Below are positions 1-10,716 of a stretch of DNA of 64,000 nucleotides, piece by piece; position 1 is the stretch's first letter, and each line of letters begins with the position of its first letter. The notes beneath the pieces are model-generated. The model had not been told where the DNA came from, searched no databases, and saw only the letters and a program-made list of their open reading frames with translations. The translations under genes were made by a program, and so were the position numbers. The stretch is from Sphaerolaimus hirsutus (lineage: Eukaryota; Nematoda; Chromadorea; Monhysterida; Sphaerolaimidae). The stretch lies in assembly GCA_964036195.1 (NCBI GenBank), contig OZ038459.1, positions 6,073,206 through 6,137,205 of the forward strand. Direction: 5' to 3'.

Positions 1-237
1 ATATGTGCTTATATACCCATTTTTAGTAATTTTTCACCTACTTTTAGCGATTTTTCTACCTTTTCTCCTCATTATGAAAAAGCCTATACAATGAACCCCC
101 ACGAACCCCAAAAATTTTTTTCTAGCTATCTATCCCTCCAGAGGAGCGATTAGCCATCTATCCAACCCCCTGGAGGGTCAAAGTCTTGAATACTCCTGAC
201 ATGCACAGCGGGTAAACATGCACAGAGGCACAGGCCC
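1..237. repeat. Dispersed repeat, family N copy, cut by window start
   Basis: This stretch reappears in reverse orientation at about 23636-24030. Shared text includes the GGATAGATGGCTC-type segment around a CCCTCCAGAGG motif and the TGCACAGCGGGTAAACATG segment. A weaker relative is seen near 18680-18790. No ends or target duplication can be defined because the left end lies outside the window. No coding potential is visible. Confidence 0.6.
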
Positions 238-465
238 GCTGACATGTCCTATGATAAAATTAAAAGTTTATTATTATTTTATGTATAGGGTCTGTTTGAT
301 TTATGCACGTGTTTTCAACATTGATAAGGTGTTCCACTTTAAATCGGCTTTGGTGTGCCTTTGTTATATTCATTTTTTCCTGCATTTTGCAATGGATATC
401 GGTTATAGAGTTTTGCTCGCTGAGATGTCATACTTGAGTGAGTAACGTTAGTTGACGATTCCGTG

Positions 466-747
466 TGGTGATGTAAAAGCTCCGTGGCGTTGGCGCTAGC
501 GCCGAAGCACAAATCGCCATGGCGCTTTTTGCACGTGGCGCCATTTTCCTGTTGTGCTATTGGCGCTTGGCGTCATGCCCGAGAAAAGCGCCAAGGCGCT
601 TGGCGCTAATTTTTTGGTGGCGCCAGGAACTAAAGCGCCTGGTGCTAGCGCCAACGTAAAAAGCGACATGAGGATTTTTGTGCTTGGCGCCATTGCCGCT
701 TGTCACTGAGGTTTGAGAAAAGCGCCATGGCGCTTTTTGGATCACTA
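466..747. mobile_element. Non-autonomous hAT-like element, family B copy 1
   Basis: The left end reads TGGTGATGTAAAAGC and the right end GCGCTTTTTGGATCACTA, an imperfect inverted repeat. The 8-bp sequence ATTCCGTG flanks both sides (458-465 and 748-755), as expected for hAT transposition. The interior is a dense field of GGCGCC/AGCGCCA palindromic words and holds no gene. Open frames read through it only because the repeat lacks stops. Confidence 0.85.
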
Positions 748-755
748 ATTCCGTG

Positions 756-1100
756 ACATTTTTTAAGTTTGGCGTAAAATTGCAATGAACTAATTGATCC
801 GTACGATTAATTGTGGCTACTCACACTGGTTAATCTATAGTAAAAAAAACCGAAGGTCAACTCACCAAGTGAAAAAGTCAAGTTGAAAGGGAATGTTGAG
901 TGACCAATTTTTCATTAATATTTTTGATGCGGCGCTCGAGCGACCGTTTTAACGACTATTGTAACGTTCTGTCACTTGCGATATCCTTGCGTTCTGTCAA
1001 TTAGTCGATCGTCCAAATTGGCTGGATATCCATAATCGTACTTTGTTTGCATAATGTTTTCTGCCCCTGAAGTTTTCAGGCTCAAGGGCTCCAATAAGGC
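756..1100. other. Unassigned intergenic sequence
   Basis: AT-rich single-copy-looking sequence between a family B element and the target duplication of the family A element. I see no gene, RNA gene or repeat in it. Confidence 0.5.
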
Positions 1101-1108
1101 ATTGTGTT

Positions 1109-1618
1109 TAGGGTGTCAAAAAATTTATTTACGGAAAACGGAAAGGTAAAAAAAATTCAGTCAGCGGAAAACGGAAAATGGAAAGGTAAAAAACTATCGG
1201 CTGGAAAACGGAGAGCGAAATTTTCACGGAAATGGGAAAATTGGCAGAAGAAAAACCTGCATGCAGGTTTGCCTGTTTGGCTTTGATTGTGGTAGCTGTA
1301 CATTCTGCAACTATGGATCATGCCAGTAACTTCACTTGTAGTTCAAGCTTAACTGAACCAACAAAAAATCAACAAAAGGTATACTCGGCGTACGTGATAC
1401 TCTGCCCTCGTGCTGATTTATGTCTCGTGTTGGAAGCGTGCCAATGATTATTAAATCATGCGATTTCCGTAAAAATATGAAAAAAATTCATCGATGTGAA
1501 TATGTTAATGAATAACATTATAACAACAACCAATTTTGTCATCTTTTTATGAAACTCGGACGCGTTAACCATCGTTGGCACACTTCCAGCGGGAACCACG
1601 CGTGCAGGGTGTAAAGTA
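1109..1618. mobile_element. Family A hAT-like element, left part (split by LTR element)
   Basis: The end TAGGGTGTCAAA starts at 1109, preceded by ATTGTGTT (1101-1108). The matching end TTTGACACCCTA finishes at 15382, followed by the same ATTGTGTT (15383-15390), so the two parts are one element separated by the LTR retroelement. The interior is an imperfect minisatellite of GGAAAACGGAAA and GGAAAGGTAAAAA words. Similarity to the intact copy at 10717-11376 stops near 1283. The 335 bp from 1284 to 1618 match neither that copy nor the right LTR. Confidence 0.8.
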
Positions 1619-2280
1619 ACTTTTCTATGTGAACTGTGACTCAAACCTTTGCAGTCAACCGAGTCCACGACTTTGACCACGACGAACTTCAGGAGGAGGA
1701 CAAAGGAGCCCGGCAGCTTCACAGATGTCATACGATGTTAGTGTATGTTTATTTGTGCGCATGTTTGTGAAGTTAGGGTTCAATGTCTTTGTGCTGAGTT
1801 ACTAAATAGCCAACGCAGCCGATCGTTGCCTGGCACCTGTTTATTGATGGTAAAATACTTCAATGTTTCACAAAATACTCACGAAATACTCGGATCACAC
1901 GGCACTGAATCCTACAGCACCAGCTCGGTATTCAGGTTCACGAAGCACTGTCACACAGACTTTCAGCTACTGTTTTCAGCTGTAGCTTGGCTTAGCTAGC
2001 TTTCAGATATCTTTTGCATCACGGTTCTGAACCCTGAATACCTCACCGGAGCTCTCTTTTATACTCATCCACCCGCCCACATAGGCTTAGCTCACACAAC
2101 ATGACAGACACAAACATCATTTTTCTAACAAAACTAATCCCTTTGCCCGATTGTAAATGGGCCAGCCAACCTACGTCATACTTCCTAGTAACCACGGCAA
2201 CAAGCCAAAGTACAATAGATATTCTAGTTCATGGCAAAACGCCAATAATTCAATAAATCTTATGGCAAAAAGCCAACAAT
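1619..2280 (-). repeat. 3' LTR of the retroelement
   Basis: Almost identical to 14452-15115. I count three substitutions and one 2-bp indel over about 662 bp. On the minus strand the 5' edge is near TGTTGGC, or TGTATTGTTGGC if three more bases are included. An AGGGGGTGAT purine run lies just upstream of it and could serve as the polypurine tract. The outer left edge is not a clean terminal dinucleotide. Confidence 0.88.
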
Positions 2281-2922
2281 ACAATAGATCACCCCCTAAT
2301 AGAACTTCTGGTTCCACACAGAACAAAACTTAGCAGAATATCGGTGCCAGGGCCTACTCTACAAAATTTCACACCTGCCTAAAATTTGTTAACACATAGC
2401 CTAAATAAGCCACTGAAAGAAACATACCACCGACTTGGAATGATTATATAGTCATGAGCAAAATGTACATGTCACAATGAGTATCATGAACACAACAGTT
2501 TCAAAACGTGAGCAAAAGTATTGAGATGCAATATTTTTTTGGAGATTTTTAAATGTTTTTGAGACCACAACAGCAATTTAAAACTGTACACTAAAGTCAA
2601 CTTAAGGTCAAGCGCAATAGCAAATTCGACACAAAATCTGTGCTATTCACCAAAGCAAAAGCTATACATTTGAAGACAAACATAGAAAAGGGTAAAATGG
2701 TAAAGTTCATAATTCAATTCAACATAGTATCAAAAATTTTTATATGGTTGTGGGATGGATTACCCCCTAATATAACAAAAGCCTTTCCACAGGCGCAAAA
2801 CGGTGAATTAAAGGTGACACGAAATATACAAAATTTTGCACTGCCCCACTCAATCTACTCCAACCTCCGCCAAATCATTCCTTCCTGTCTGCATCTGTCA
2901 CTTTTCCTGCCAAACACTGCTC
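2281..2922. other. Retroelement 3' non-coding region
   Basis: Lies between the 3' LTR and the possible accessory exon. It includes the purine-rich tract next to the LTR. Open frames here are short and unconvincing. Confidence 0.5.
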
Positions 2923-3126
2923 TTAGCCTTTGCCCTTTGCTGGAGCACTCTGTGCCTTGAAGAAATAGCAGATGGTGGTGGCACAGATTCCGTCATTGGT
3001 ACAGGCAAATATGTCTGCCTGGCAGCGACCAATAAACTGTTGGCCATAGCCAATGAGCTGGGAACTTGGTTGTCTTGCATATAGACTTTGGAGCATCCTC
3101 TGACTGGAATTCTTGACAATGATGTG
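2923..3126 (-). CDS. Possible accessory exon of the retroelement
   Basis: On the minus strand a pyrimidine-rich tract ending in TTCAG precedes an open frame of 67 codons that ends with TAA at 2923-2925. The product is cysteine-rich (segment FACTNDGICATTICYFF) with a basic tail. It has no start codon of its own at the acceptor, so it would need splicing from an upstream donor. An overlapping frame (2898-3173) is also open, so the reading is ambiguous. No family recognised. Read from the sequence; the exon is inferred. Confidence 0.3.
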   Translation of the reverse strand, partial: HIIVKNSSQRMLQSLYARQPSSQLIGYGQQFIGRCQADIFACTNDGICATTICYFFKAQSAPAKGKG

Positions 3127-3183
3127 CTGAACACAGCAGGTTGTGGGACTTCAGGCTTCAGGGTTGTGCACACAGCTGTCTCT

Positions 3184-3958
3184 TCACTGTGACGTTAGAA
3201 AAAAAATATATTGTTCATTTAGGCAGGAATAGTTAATTGTTGGTCGTTGTGATGGTGTAGTAGAGTAGTCAAATTGACATCATTTGGTTGGAGCAATTGG
3301 TTTAATGTGGATTAGTGCCCTACACTTATGTGGTAAAAATGATGGTGTGCGGTAGACGATACATAAGCACAGGATGTTTTCACAACTTTTAAAATTTTCT
3401 ACAATGTTTAAACATTCTATGAAACTTAAATGAAATTGGAACCCAGCAAATAATAGTAAAATATGAAATGTAAATATTTAAATAAAACCACCACACTTTC
3501 CAAAATACTTAGTGCGTTAATGTATGTTTGAAAATTTTATTTAAAAATGATTAATAAAATAATTGTTAAATTATTTTATTTTTGAAGTAAGAATTTTATA
3601 ATTTAGAAAGAAATTTGGTAATGTATTTTATTTTTGTGTTTTTTTTTGTTTTGATTAAATGTAGGAGTAAATAAGTGAAAGAAAAAAAAAACAAAATGAG
3701 AGGACCATATATTCGCTGAACTGAGAAGGGTCTGACCGAAAGGAAAAGGGAAGGTCAGAACTTCTCAGCTCCAGCAGTAACCAAAAGAAACTGTGTCCAC
3801 CTCTACAACACCATCACAACACTAGAACATAATCACAAAGTCACAAACGAACACACATGAAGTCAGTGGTATGTGGCTCCGTAGCAGGGATGATTTGGCA
3901 CCTCGATGTTAAGGCGCGCACGTCCTGTACCTTCCAATTCCCCTGGTCGATCATGAAC
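3184..3958. other. AT-rich spacer inside the retroelement
   Basis: Strongly AT-rich between the Gag-like terminal exon and the accessory exon candidate. I see no gene. It could be untranslated or intronic sequence of the element. Confidence 0.5.
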
Positions 3959-4309
3959 TTATACATTGCCTCTATGTTTTCGGCCTCGCGCTTGCACATT
4001 GCCTCCAAAATTCTGAGAAGATGACTGATTAGATGGTGCTAGTTGAGATATTACAGCAGTCATAACATCAGTCTTAATTTCTTGTGCAAGTTGCTGAATG
4101 GAATTCCTACTGCGCGCATACTGTGACTCTCTATCGTCAGGAGTGCTGAAAATGCAATTTCCTGCCTTATGTGTGTTCACTCGACACTTAGGACAGTACC
4201 TATCATATCGACACTCATGTTGTTTGTGGCCTCGGCGGCCACAACGATGACATGAAAAGGCCCTAGCATACCTGCGCTCAGCATCCATGGGACGCGGCGG
4301 CTTCATCAC
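3959..4309 (-). CDS. Gag-like nucleocapsid exon with two CCHC zinc knuckles
   Basis: The frame opens at an acceptor (TTGCAG just before 4309) and ends with a stop at 3959-3961, giving 116 residues. Two retroviral zinc knuckles of the form C-x2-C-x4-H-x4-C are visible: CHRCGRRGHKQHEC and CPKCRVNTHKAGNC. A basic C-terminus follows (ARGRKHRGNV). Such knuckles bind nucleic acid in Gag nucleocapsid domains. The exon joins in phase 0 with the exon at 4399-4896 across an 89-bp gap with GT and AG ends. Its position downstream of integrase is unusual. Confidence 0.75.
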   Translation of the reverse strand: MMKPPRPMDAERRYARAFSCHRCGRRGHKQHECRYDRYCPKCRVNTHKAGNCIFSTPDDRESQYARSRNSIQQLAQEIKTDVMTAVISQLAPSNQSSSQNFGGNVQARGRKHRGNV

Positions 4310-4398
4310 CTGCAATGTTTAAACATTTTGGCTATCGTGTCAAGTAAGATTGAAAATTTAAATATAGACATTTTAAACAGAAAATAACAAGTACCAAC

Positions 4399-4896
4399 CA
4401 CCGGTGTGACTGTGCCCAGCGGTTGCGCCCTAATGGGCGGCACCTCCCTATCTATTTCATCACAGGCCAAACCCTCAGATGGCCATGGATGCATCAGCAG
4501 CTCCTGCCGGCCGGCACTGGTGCCGGGAGCCGGCGCACCCACGTTCATCACCTGCCCAAATTGTGTGTGCCTCGGGTCCAAGTTCACCGTGGGCATTCTG
4601 AACAACAAGTTGGACGGTTCGAAGACCTCGCTGCTGGCCACCGGCCAGTGGGTGCTGCGGTCGTGCCACTCCGTCAGGAAGGGGCGCACTCCCACTGTGA
4701 AATGCATCACTCCACCTCTCACACGCAGCCACACCCTCTTCAAGTAGGGCACCTCGTACTTGTGGACACAATGATGCATCTCTATCATTCTGTCTGACAA
4801 AGCAGGCCAGCGATGGCATTCCACCATTCCCACCAGGGCTCCATCTTGAGTGACCTGGATCGGCACCGCCTGAGTCACTGCCAGCACGGTGAAGGG
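4399..4896 (-). CDS. Gag-like upstream exon, overlaps the pol tail in another frame
   Basis: A 166-codon frame starts exactly at an acceptor (AAATTTTCAG before 4896) and ends at a GT donor in phase 0 with the zinc-knuckle exon. The segment has no recognised fold, but its junction with the CCHC exon suggests it is the middle or C-terminal part of Gag. The pol frame also stays open here in another frame down to 4475, so one of the two is probably fortuitous. The strong acceptor favours this exon. The upstream partner exon is inferred, not seen. Confidence 0.55.
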
Positions 4897-7800
4897 CTGA
4901 AAATTTAGAAATTTTTTCTTTACTTATCATACAATTCAAAACTTCACTCCTCTTCATTTTCTTAGCTTCAGCATCTCCAACAACTTTACAAATACGTCTA
5001 AAAGGAATAAGTTGCGCAGGGCGATCCGGCTCGCCTATTGCACCCACATACGCAGCACTATTCAAAACTTTGCGAACCACCAATGGTCCCAAAAGTTTTG
5101 GCAAAAACTTACTAGTCTGGCCAACCTTTGGCACAAATACTTGCCTCACATAAACAGCATCACCTACTTGCAACTTATTTTTTTCCAGCTCAACCTGTTT
5201 AGCTGTAGTCTGCTCATATTCTAGTTTATTTTTAATTGCAGTCCTCCATGCCTGATAAATTGACTCTCTAACAAAGCCAATAGCTGATTCACTCGTTCTC
5301 AACGCCAAACTAGGCCGACTCAAGGCATCAGGCAAGAAAAACAGATTTGGCCGATGTCCAAAAACTACTTCAAAAGCGCTCATGCCAATGCTTGCAGAGT
5401 GACTGGTTCTAAGAGCCAGCATGAGCATAGGCAGGGTCTCGTCCCAATTCTCATGACTCCTAGCATACTGCGTAATCATTATACCCAAAGAAGTCTTGAA
5501 ACGGTGCCAATTCTCAACTTTATTTGACTGTGGGTTAGCAAGTAACACATTTCTGTGACCCACATGTAAAAACTTAAAACATTCCCGCAATGCCATCAGA
5601 TTTGCACCATGATCACTGATGCAGACTCTAGGGAACCCCGTAAATGAAAAAACATGAGTCATTAATGCCTGTGCAATAGTAATTGTGCGCATGTCAGACA
5701 GAGGCGCAGCAAAGGGATAACTAGAAAAGGGGCAAATGGTTGTCACCACTGCCTTGTATTGACATGTGGCACTGTAATGCATGACATTTGAAATATCAAA
5801 ATACAAAACATCAAAAGGTTTGTCAGCTTGTGGTAATTGGCCGTGTGGTGAAACCACCTGACCCGTTTGTCCCTTGTGTGCAAAACACTTTGCACACTTC
5901 CTAATATATTCAACTACATCATTATAGGCATTGTGCCAATAAAAACAATGTAGCAGTCGCTGGTAAGTTCTCGATGCGCCCTGATGTGCTCCCCAACCAG
6001 ATGCATGATGCAAAGCCATCACTGCACGACGCATGTCTCTCGGCACATAAAGTAACAAAGCTGGCTCTAAACCAGGCTTTCTCTTGTCAAAAAAATACAA
6101 AAGATCATCCTCCAGTACATATTGCTGGGCCACCAGAACCACCCTCCTTGCTAAGGTTGAGTTTACTGGCAGGTTTCCATGCACCAAAAATTCCTTCATG
6201 GCGGCACAGAACTCATCTGAAACTTGTCCATCACGGAACTTTTGTACAATACCATCTTCCTCTAAAAAATCAGAAAAGTTTTCCTTGTCGTAATCAGATG
6301 CACTAGGAATCTGGCTTCTAGCGATCTGATCTTGCGTCTGATCCATCTTTGGGTCATTTGGGATGACCAGAGAATGACTAACTCCCTGGTCATTTGTCAC
6401 CACAACATTTGGTGTCACTGCTCTTATCGCAGCGGCTGCTGGCGCACTATTTTGCCCATCACTATGAATGTTTGCTGCAGGAACTGCAGTCACACCTGCA
6501 TTTACAACCTTGACCCTACTTCTCGTTTGCATAACTTGCAAGAGATGCTTTTGCACATGATCCTTAACTGTTTGCTGCAATTCACACGAATCACCACAAT
6601 CTTCCCCACAGATCTCCATGCGGTCATCGTTCAAGATTGCCTCGGATGGGTCTGGCACCATTTCTGGTTGACGTGACACATCTTCAGCTGAAAATTCCCT
6701 AGACAACACATCTGCTGGGTTGGTTTTACCAGGGGTGTATTTTATTGTTACCCCCGGAAAGGAGCTAATTGCCACTGACCACCTAGCTACCCTAGGATTT
6801 TGTGCGTGCTTATCTCTCAGTAAATAACATGCAGCCGCACAGTCAGTATGCACTTCAACTTTATAACAGTAAATAATGCTGCGCCAGTGAATTAAGGAAG
6901 ACACAATGGCAAGCATTTCAAAATCATAGCTGGCCATGCGTTGTTCCTGCTTGGACAGCACCCTAGAATAGTACCCAATTACATTGTGTCTATTCTTGTC
7001 AGATTTTTGCGACAAAATGCCAGAAATCCCCCTTTTGGACCCATCAGTTCTCAATTCAAAACCTTTATTGTAGTCTGGTGCTGCCAAAATTGGCGCCTTC
7101 ACCAGCTGATCCTTCAACCACTGCCATTCTTCCTGTGCATTATCGTTCCACACAAAGGGTTGATTATCCTTTCCGGTTAACAACTTATTCAAATGTCTCG
7201 TATGAAGTGCAAAATCCTTAATCCAACTCCGGTGCCAGTTTGCCATTCCAAGGAAACTGCGCACCCCAGTCTTGTCCTTTGGTGGGGGTAATTTACAAAT
7301 TGCCTCCACCTTTTCTTTATCCATCTCCCTACCTTCCCTACTTATATATTGTCCTAACATTTTCACCCGTCTAGCAGCAAAAACAGTTTTTTTGAGCGAA
7401 ATGCGAAATCTGTAGTGGGCAAAACGCTTCAAAGCGTCCTCTACGTCATGCACATGGTCCTCCACCTTGTCAGACACCGTGCAGACGTCATCTACGTAAG
7501 TTAGGGTTTTTCGACTGTTCCAAAAGATCACGGTCATGGCGAGAGAAAATATTGATGTGCTCGATGAGGACCCCTGTGGTAAAGAATTAAATTTTAAAAC
7601 ACCACGCGCAGTTGAAATTGCAAACAGATCTTTACTGTTTTCAGACAATTTTATCATGTCATAGGCGGACAATCCATCAAAGGTGGACCACACCACGCCC
7701 AATAAAAGTTTTTCTAATAACTGTTTCAGGGGTGTCACATTTCCTTGCTCTAAACGGCAAAGCGAATTGATTTTCCTCAAATCAAACACCGTACGCCAAT

Positions 7801-10672
7801 TTTTTATTGACGGTATCTTTTCCGGCTCTGCAGTAGGCTTCCAAACCAGAAACACAGGACTTGAAAAACGGCTTACTCCAAACTCTGCTAACCCCAGAGA
7901 TATTTGCCTTACTAGCCAATGATCGAGGATTTTCTCTTCAAAAAAACTAATAGGGTATGGGCGTGATTGAAAACCAGGATGATTTTCATCTTTCAGCCGA
8001 ATGTCTGCAACAAGGGCACTACAGGAACTCCTGTTTGCCAACTCTAACACGAAAACATCATGATAACGTAGTAACATTTCCATGAACTCCTGTTTTTGTT
8101 GTTCATTCAAAACAGTGTCTTTGAAATTTGCGTCTCGCTTAATTATTGCATGTCTTTCTTCCAAGCTAAGTTGCGGCACCATAGGTTTCGCCAAATTTGG
8201 TAAACTCAATCTATTATCGTCTTCATAATTCTCTTGCACAGTTACTGTAGCCACTGCATTTGGTGAGTCTCTTCTAGCCACTTCTGCTGCCTTTTTCAAC
8301 TCTGTCAATCTTGCTTTTCCGGCGTCATCTGACATCGCCGCTATAGACTCTGGGAACACCTGAGCCATACTCACTTCATTTAATATCATTGAAGACAACT
8401 TGGCTTCTGGGTGTATTGTTTGCAAACAATCTAACCATTCGCCCAAACGTTGCTGGCATTCATCACCAGTCATCCCTAATTTCTTAAATTCACTTCCATA
8501 TTGCGACGTGAGCAACACAGGGACTTGTGTACCCCTTTTGGTCGTGTGACCAGTAATATACACTGGCGTCTCTTGATCCCCTAAACTACTGGGCTTGGTT
8601 GGCGCCGAAATCAAAATTTGCTTTTCCGGCACCATTCCCAGTGCTCTGTGCATGATTCCTCCTAGCTGAGTGACCTTCACCACGGGCCTATCACTGGGCA
8701 CCGTGATGTCACTCCTATTTGGATTGAATACTGGAACCGAGCCAGACAAAACAAAGCTCTTACGTTCCTCATCAAAGTGTCGCCTTAAATCAACCAGCGT
8801 GGGATAGATTTTTATACGATGAACCCTCATCATTTTATCTATCGGAGCACACACATAATTGCGTTCCAGCTTTCTGTCCTTCAAAACCATTGTCAAAAAT
8901 TCCTGAGTAATATCAGGCGCATAAATAGACACAGATGTGACACTAAGTGGTTTTAATTTTACACGCTCCTTAGTGTGCATGACCACAACATGATTCACTC
9001 CCCGGCCCTTAGGCACATTAAAACGTATTTTCTTTCCCGTAATGAATTTTATCTCTCCCATGTCCAAGTTTTTATTGTCATTTCCTCGATAGAAGGTGAC
9101 TTGAAAATCTCCCCACTGTTTCAAAGTTTTGAACCCGATGTACACATCACTAGTAATTCCTTCCAACACTAGAGCATGCACATTGAACAATGTGCCATCT
9201 ATAGCAAGTTGCACATCGCACGTGCCAATCGGCACCATATCAGCGCCATCTGCTACCGTAATGGTGATTTGCGTGCTTTTATAGGGAATCTTCAACTTGT
9301 CAAGCAGTCTTTTATTTAAACATGACATAGATGCCCCTGTATCTATAATACAGTGCACTTCTATGTCCCTAATCATTCCATGGGCACTCAAAACTACCCC
9401 TGTGCCCGCAGCCGCCAGATGGCCAGTCATAGGCAGAGAATTCAGCTGATGCACAGTGGTCGTTGCAAAAATCATGTGCATGCGACCGTGCAACTCATTC
9501 GTACGGCCCTTTTGCTCATGAGCCGCTTTATTCTTAAACCTAGGCGCTTTTGCGCCTCTGCTGTACACACACCTTCTTTGCTTATTTTTCAACAGATCTT
9601 GAATTTGCCTCAATTTCCTTTCCCACGTGTCTCCCTCAAAGCCCTTCCACACAGCCATATTCTTTTCCAACACATCTTTTGCCCTATCCGTAAACAGTAA
9701 AAATCCAGACAAGGACAGCACACTGCTCAACACCCTAGTGTGCAGAGAAAAATTAGGTTCTGTTTCGAACGCCCCGACCCCAAACTTATCGAGCGGCCAT
9801 TTCTCAATCTGAGACAATAGCGCACATTTTGGCGGCAATATGCTTGATGCACTTGAACATCCACTCATTGGCTCACTGCCACTCACCCACACAGACCTCT
9901 GTGTTGTGGGCTTGTTCAACACATTCCACACGCACACGCTAACCAACGCACACACAACCATCATACATTCACACCAATCGACCACACTGACCCAAAAACA
10001 TGTCTCATGCATTACACCCCTCCAGGTAAATACACAATCAGCAGGCGTGACAATCAACGCAAGCGCCAACAACACTAGAAAAGGAACTTGCTGCGGGGCT
10101 CGCACGCGCATGGATGCCACCACTTCAGACTGAATTTGTTCGTCAAAGTCATTTTCTTCTCTGGTTTGCTTTAAGGTGCGCAGCAATTGCGGCCCCAGAC
10201 GCACCCTAGGTATGCGAACCCTATTTCCAGAATAGTCACTTCCACTCACATACCGAACAGGCAGGTCAAGCGTATTTGGCCTGTCCACTTGCGGTCTGTC
10301 ACCAAAAGCATCTGGCTTCTGTTGACCGCTACCTACACCAGAATTTGTCACATGCATTGCATACTGACGTCGCACCCAAGCTATTCCCATTCCTACCATT
10401 TTTACGGGCCATTTACATGCAGTCATCACTGCGCTACGAAAACCCTCATAACGCACACACAAATAAATGAGCCCCATTACTAACAATGTAATGAAAATCA
10501 CCCACAGAATATTCAATACTAATTGAAATGGTCCCCTGATGGCTTTCGGAACGGCACTAGTAGTGATCATATGAACCACATCAAACTCATGGTCAATCAC
10601 GCGACCAGATGCATTCAACAGCAGCTCACCAGCATGAGTCACCATGTGCTCTAGTCCCCGCCCGTGCAACAT
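4475..10672 (-). CDS. pol: Pol: envelope anchor, protease, RT, RNase H, integrase
   Basis: A 2065-codon frame. Residues about 49-73 form a strong membrane segment, best read as the C-terminal anchor of the envelope-like protein upstream; another hydrophobic segment lies near 195-215. The aspartic protease has DTGAS at 444-448. The reverse transcriptase carries SLPQG near 1030 and YVDD at 1059-1062. RNase H begins at LRTDGSKRG (about 1207). Integrase has the HHCC zinc site (ALHHASGWGAHQ to CAKC, about 1553-1596) and a DDE core with D1626, D1687 and E1720. The PR-RT-RH-IN order and motif style place it near Gypsy/Metaviridae. The last 140 or so codons overlap the Gag-like exon in another frame and may not be real coding. 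All catalytic motifs look intact. Confidence 0.9.
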   Translation of the reverse strand: MLHGRGLEHMVTHAGELLLNASGRVIDHEFDVVHMITTSAVPKAIRGPFQLVLNILWVIFITLLVMGLIYLCVRYEGFRSAVMTACKWPVKMVGMGIAWVRRQYAMHVTNSGVGSGQQKPDAFGDRPQVDRPNTLDLPVRYVSGSDYSGNRVRIPRVRLGPQLLRTLKQTREENDFDEQIQSEVVASMRVRAPQQVPFLVLLALALIVTPADCVFTWRGVMHETCFWVSVVDWCECMMVVCALVSVCVWNVLNKPTTQRSVWVSGSEPMSGCSSASSILPPKCALLSQIEKWPLDKFGVGAFETEPNFSLHTRVLSSVLSLSGFLLFTDRAKDVLEKNMAVWKGFEGDTWERKLRQIQDLLKNKQRRCVYSRGAKAPRFKNKAAHEQKGRTNELHGRMHMIFATTTVHQLNSLPMTGHLAAAGTGVVLSAHGMIRDIEVHCIIDTGASMSCLNKRLLDKLKIPYKSTQITITVADGADMVPIGTCDVQLAIDGTLFNVHALVLEGITSDVYIGFKTLKQWGDFQVTFYRGNDNKNLDMGEIKFITGKKIRFNVPKGRGVNHVVVMHTKERVKLKPLSVTSVSIYAPDITQEFLTMVLKDRKLERNYVCAPIDKMMRVHRIKIYPTLVDLRRHFDEERKSFVLSGSVPVFNPNRSDITVPSDRPVVKVTQLGGIMHRALGMVPEKQILISAPTKPSSLGDQETPVYITGHTTKRGTQVPVLLTSQYGSEFKKLGMTGDECQQRLGEWLDCLQTIHPEAKLSSMILNEVSMAQVFPESIAAMSDDAGKARLTELKKAAEVARRDSPNAVATVTVQENYEDDNRLSLPNLAKPMVPQLSLEERHAIIKRDANFKDTVLNEQQKQEFMEMLLRYHDVFVLELANRSSCSALVADIRLKDENHPGFQSRPYPISFFEEKILDHWLVRQISLGLAEFGVSRFSSPVFLVWKPTAEPEKIPSIKNWRTVFDLRKINSLCRLEQGNVTPLKQLLEKLLLGVVWSTFDGLSAYDMIKLSENSKDLFAISTARGVLKFNSLPQGSSSSTSIFSLAMTVIFWNSRKTLTYVDDVCTVSDKVEDHVHDVEDALKRFAHYRFRISLKKTVFAARRVKMLGQYISREGREMDKEKVEAICKLPPPKDKTGVRSFLGMANWHRSWIKDFALHTRHLNKLLTGKDNQPFVWNDNAQEEWQWLKDQLVKAPILAAPDYNKGFELRTDGSKRGISGILSQKSDKNRHNVIGYYSRVLSKQEQRMASYDFEMLAIVSSLIHWRSIIYCYKVEVHTDCAAACYLLRDKHAQNPRVARWSVAISSFPGVTIKYTPGKTNPADVLSREFSAEDVSRQPEMVPDPSEAILNDDRMEICGEDCGDSCELQQTVKDHVQKHLLQVMQTRSRVKVVNAGVTAVPAANIHSDGQNSAPAAAAIRAVTPNVVVTNDQGVSHSLVIPNDPKMDQTQDQIARSQIPSASDYDKENFSDFLEEDGIVQKFRDGQVSDEFCAAMKEFLVHGNLPVNSTLARRVVLVAQQYVLEDDLLYFFDKRKPGLEPALLLYVPRDMRRAVMALHHASGWGAHQGASRTYQRLLHCFYWHNAYNDVVEYIRKCAKCFAHKGQTGQVVSPHGQLPQADKPFDVLYFDISNVMHYSATCQYKAVVTTICPFSSYPFAAPLSDMRTITIAQALMTHVFSFTGFPRVCISDHGANLMALRECFKFLHVGHRNVLLANPQSNKVENWHRFKTSLGIMITQYARSHENWDETLPMLMLALRTSHSASIGMSAFEVVFGHRPNLFFLPDALSRPSLALRTSESAIGFVRESIYQAWRTAIKNKLEYEQTTAKQVELEKNKLQVGDAVYVRQVFVPKVGQTSKFLPKLLGPLVVRKVLNSAAYVGAIGEPDRPAQLIPFRRICKVVGDAEAKKMKRSEVLNCMISKEKISKFSALHRAGSDSGGADPGHSRWSPGGNGGMPSLACFVRQNDRDASLCPQVRGALLEEGVAACERWSDAFHSGSAPLPDGVARPQHPLAGGQQRGLRTVQLVVQNAHGELGPEAHTIWAGDERGCAGSRHQCRPAGAADASMAI

Positions 10673-10716
10673 ACTTGCAGTATGGGCGCTATCAATAGAA
10701 AACAGGCTAGTGTAAT

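Noticed and set aside
496..745. Overlapping frames on the minus strand
   Set aside because: Repeat artefact of family B copy 1.
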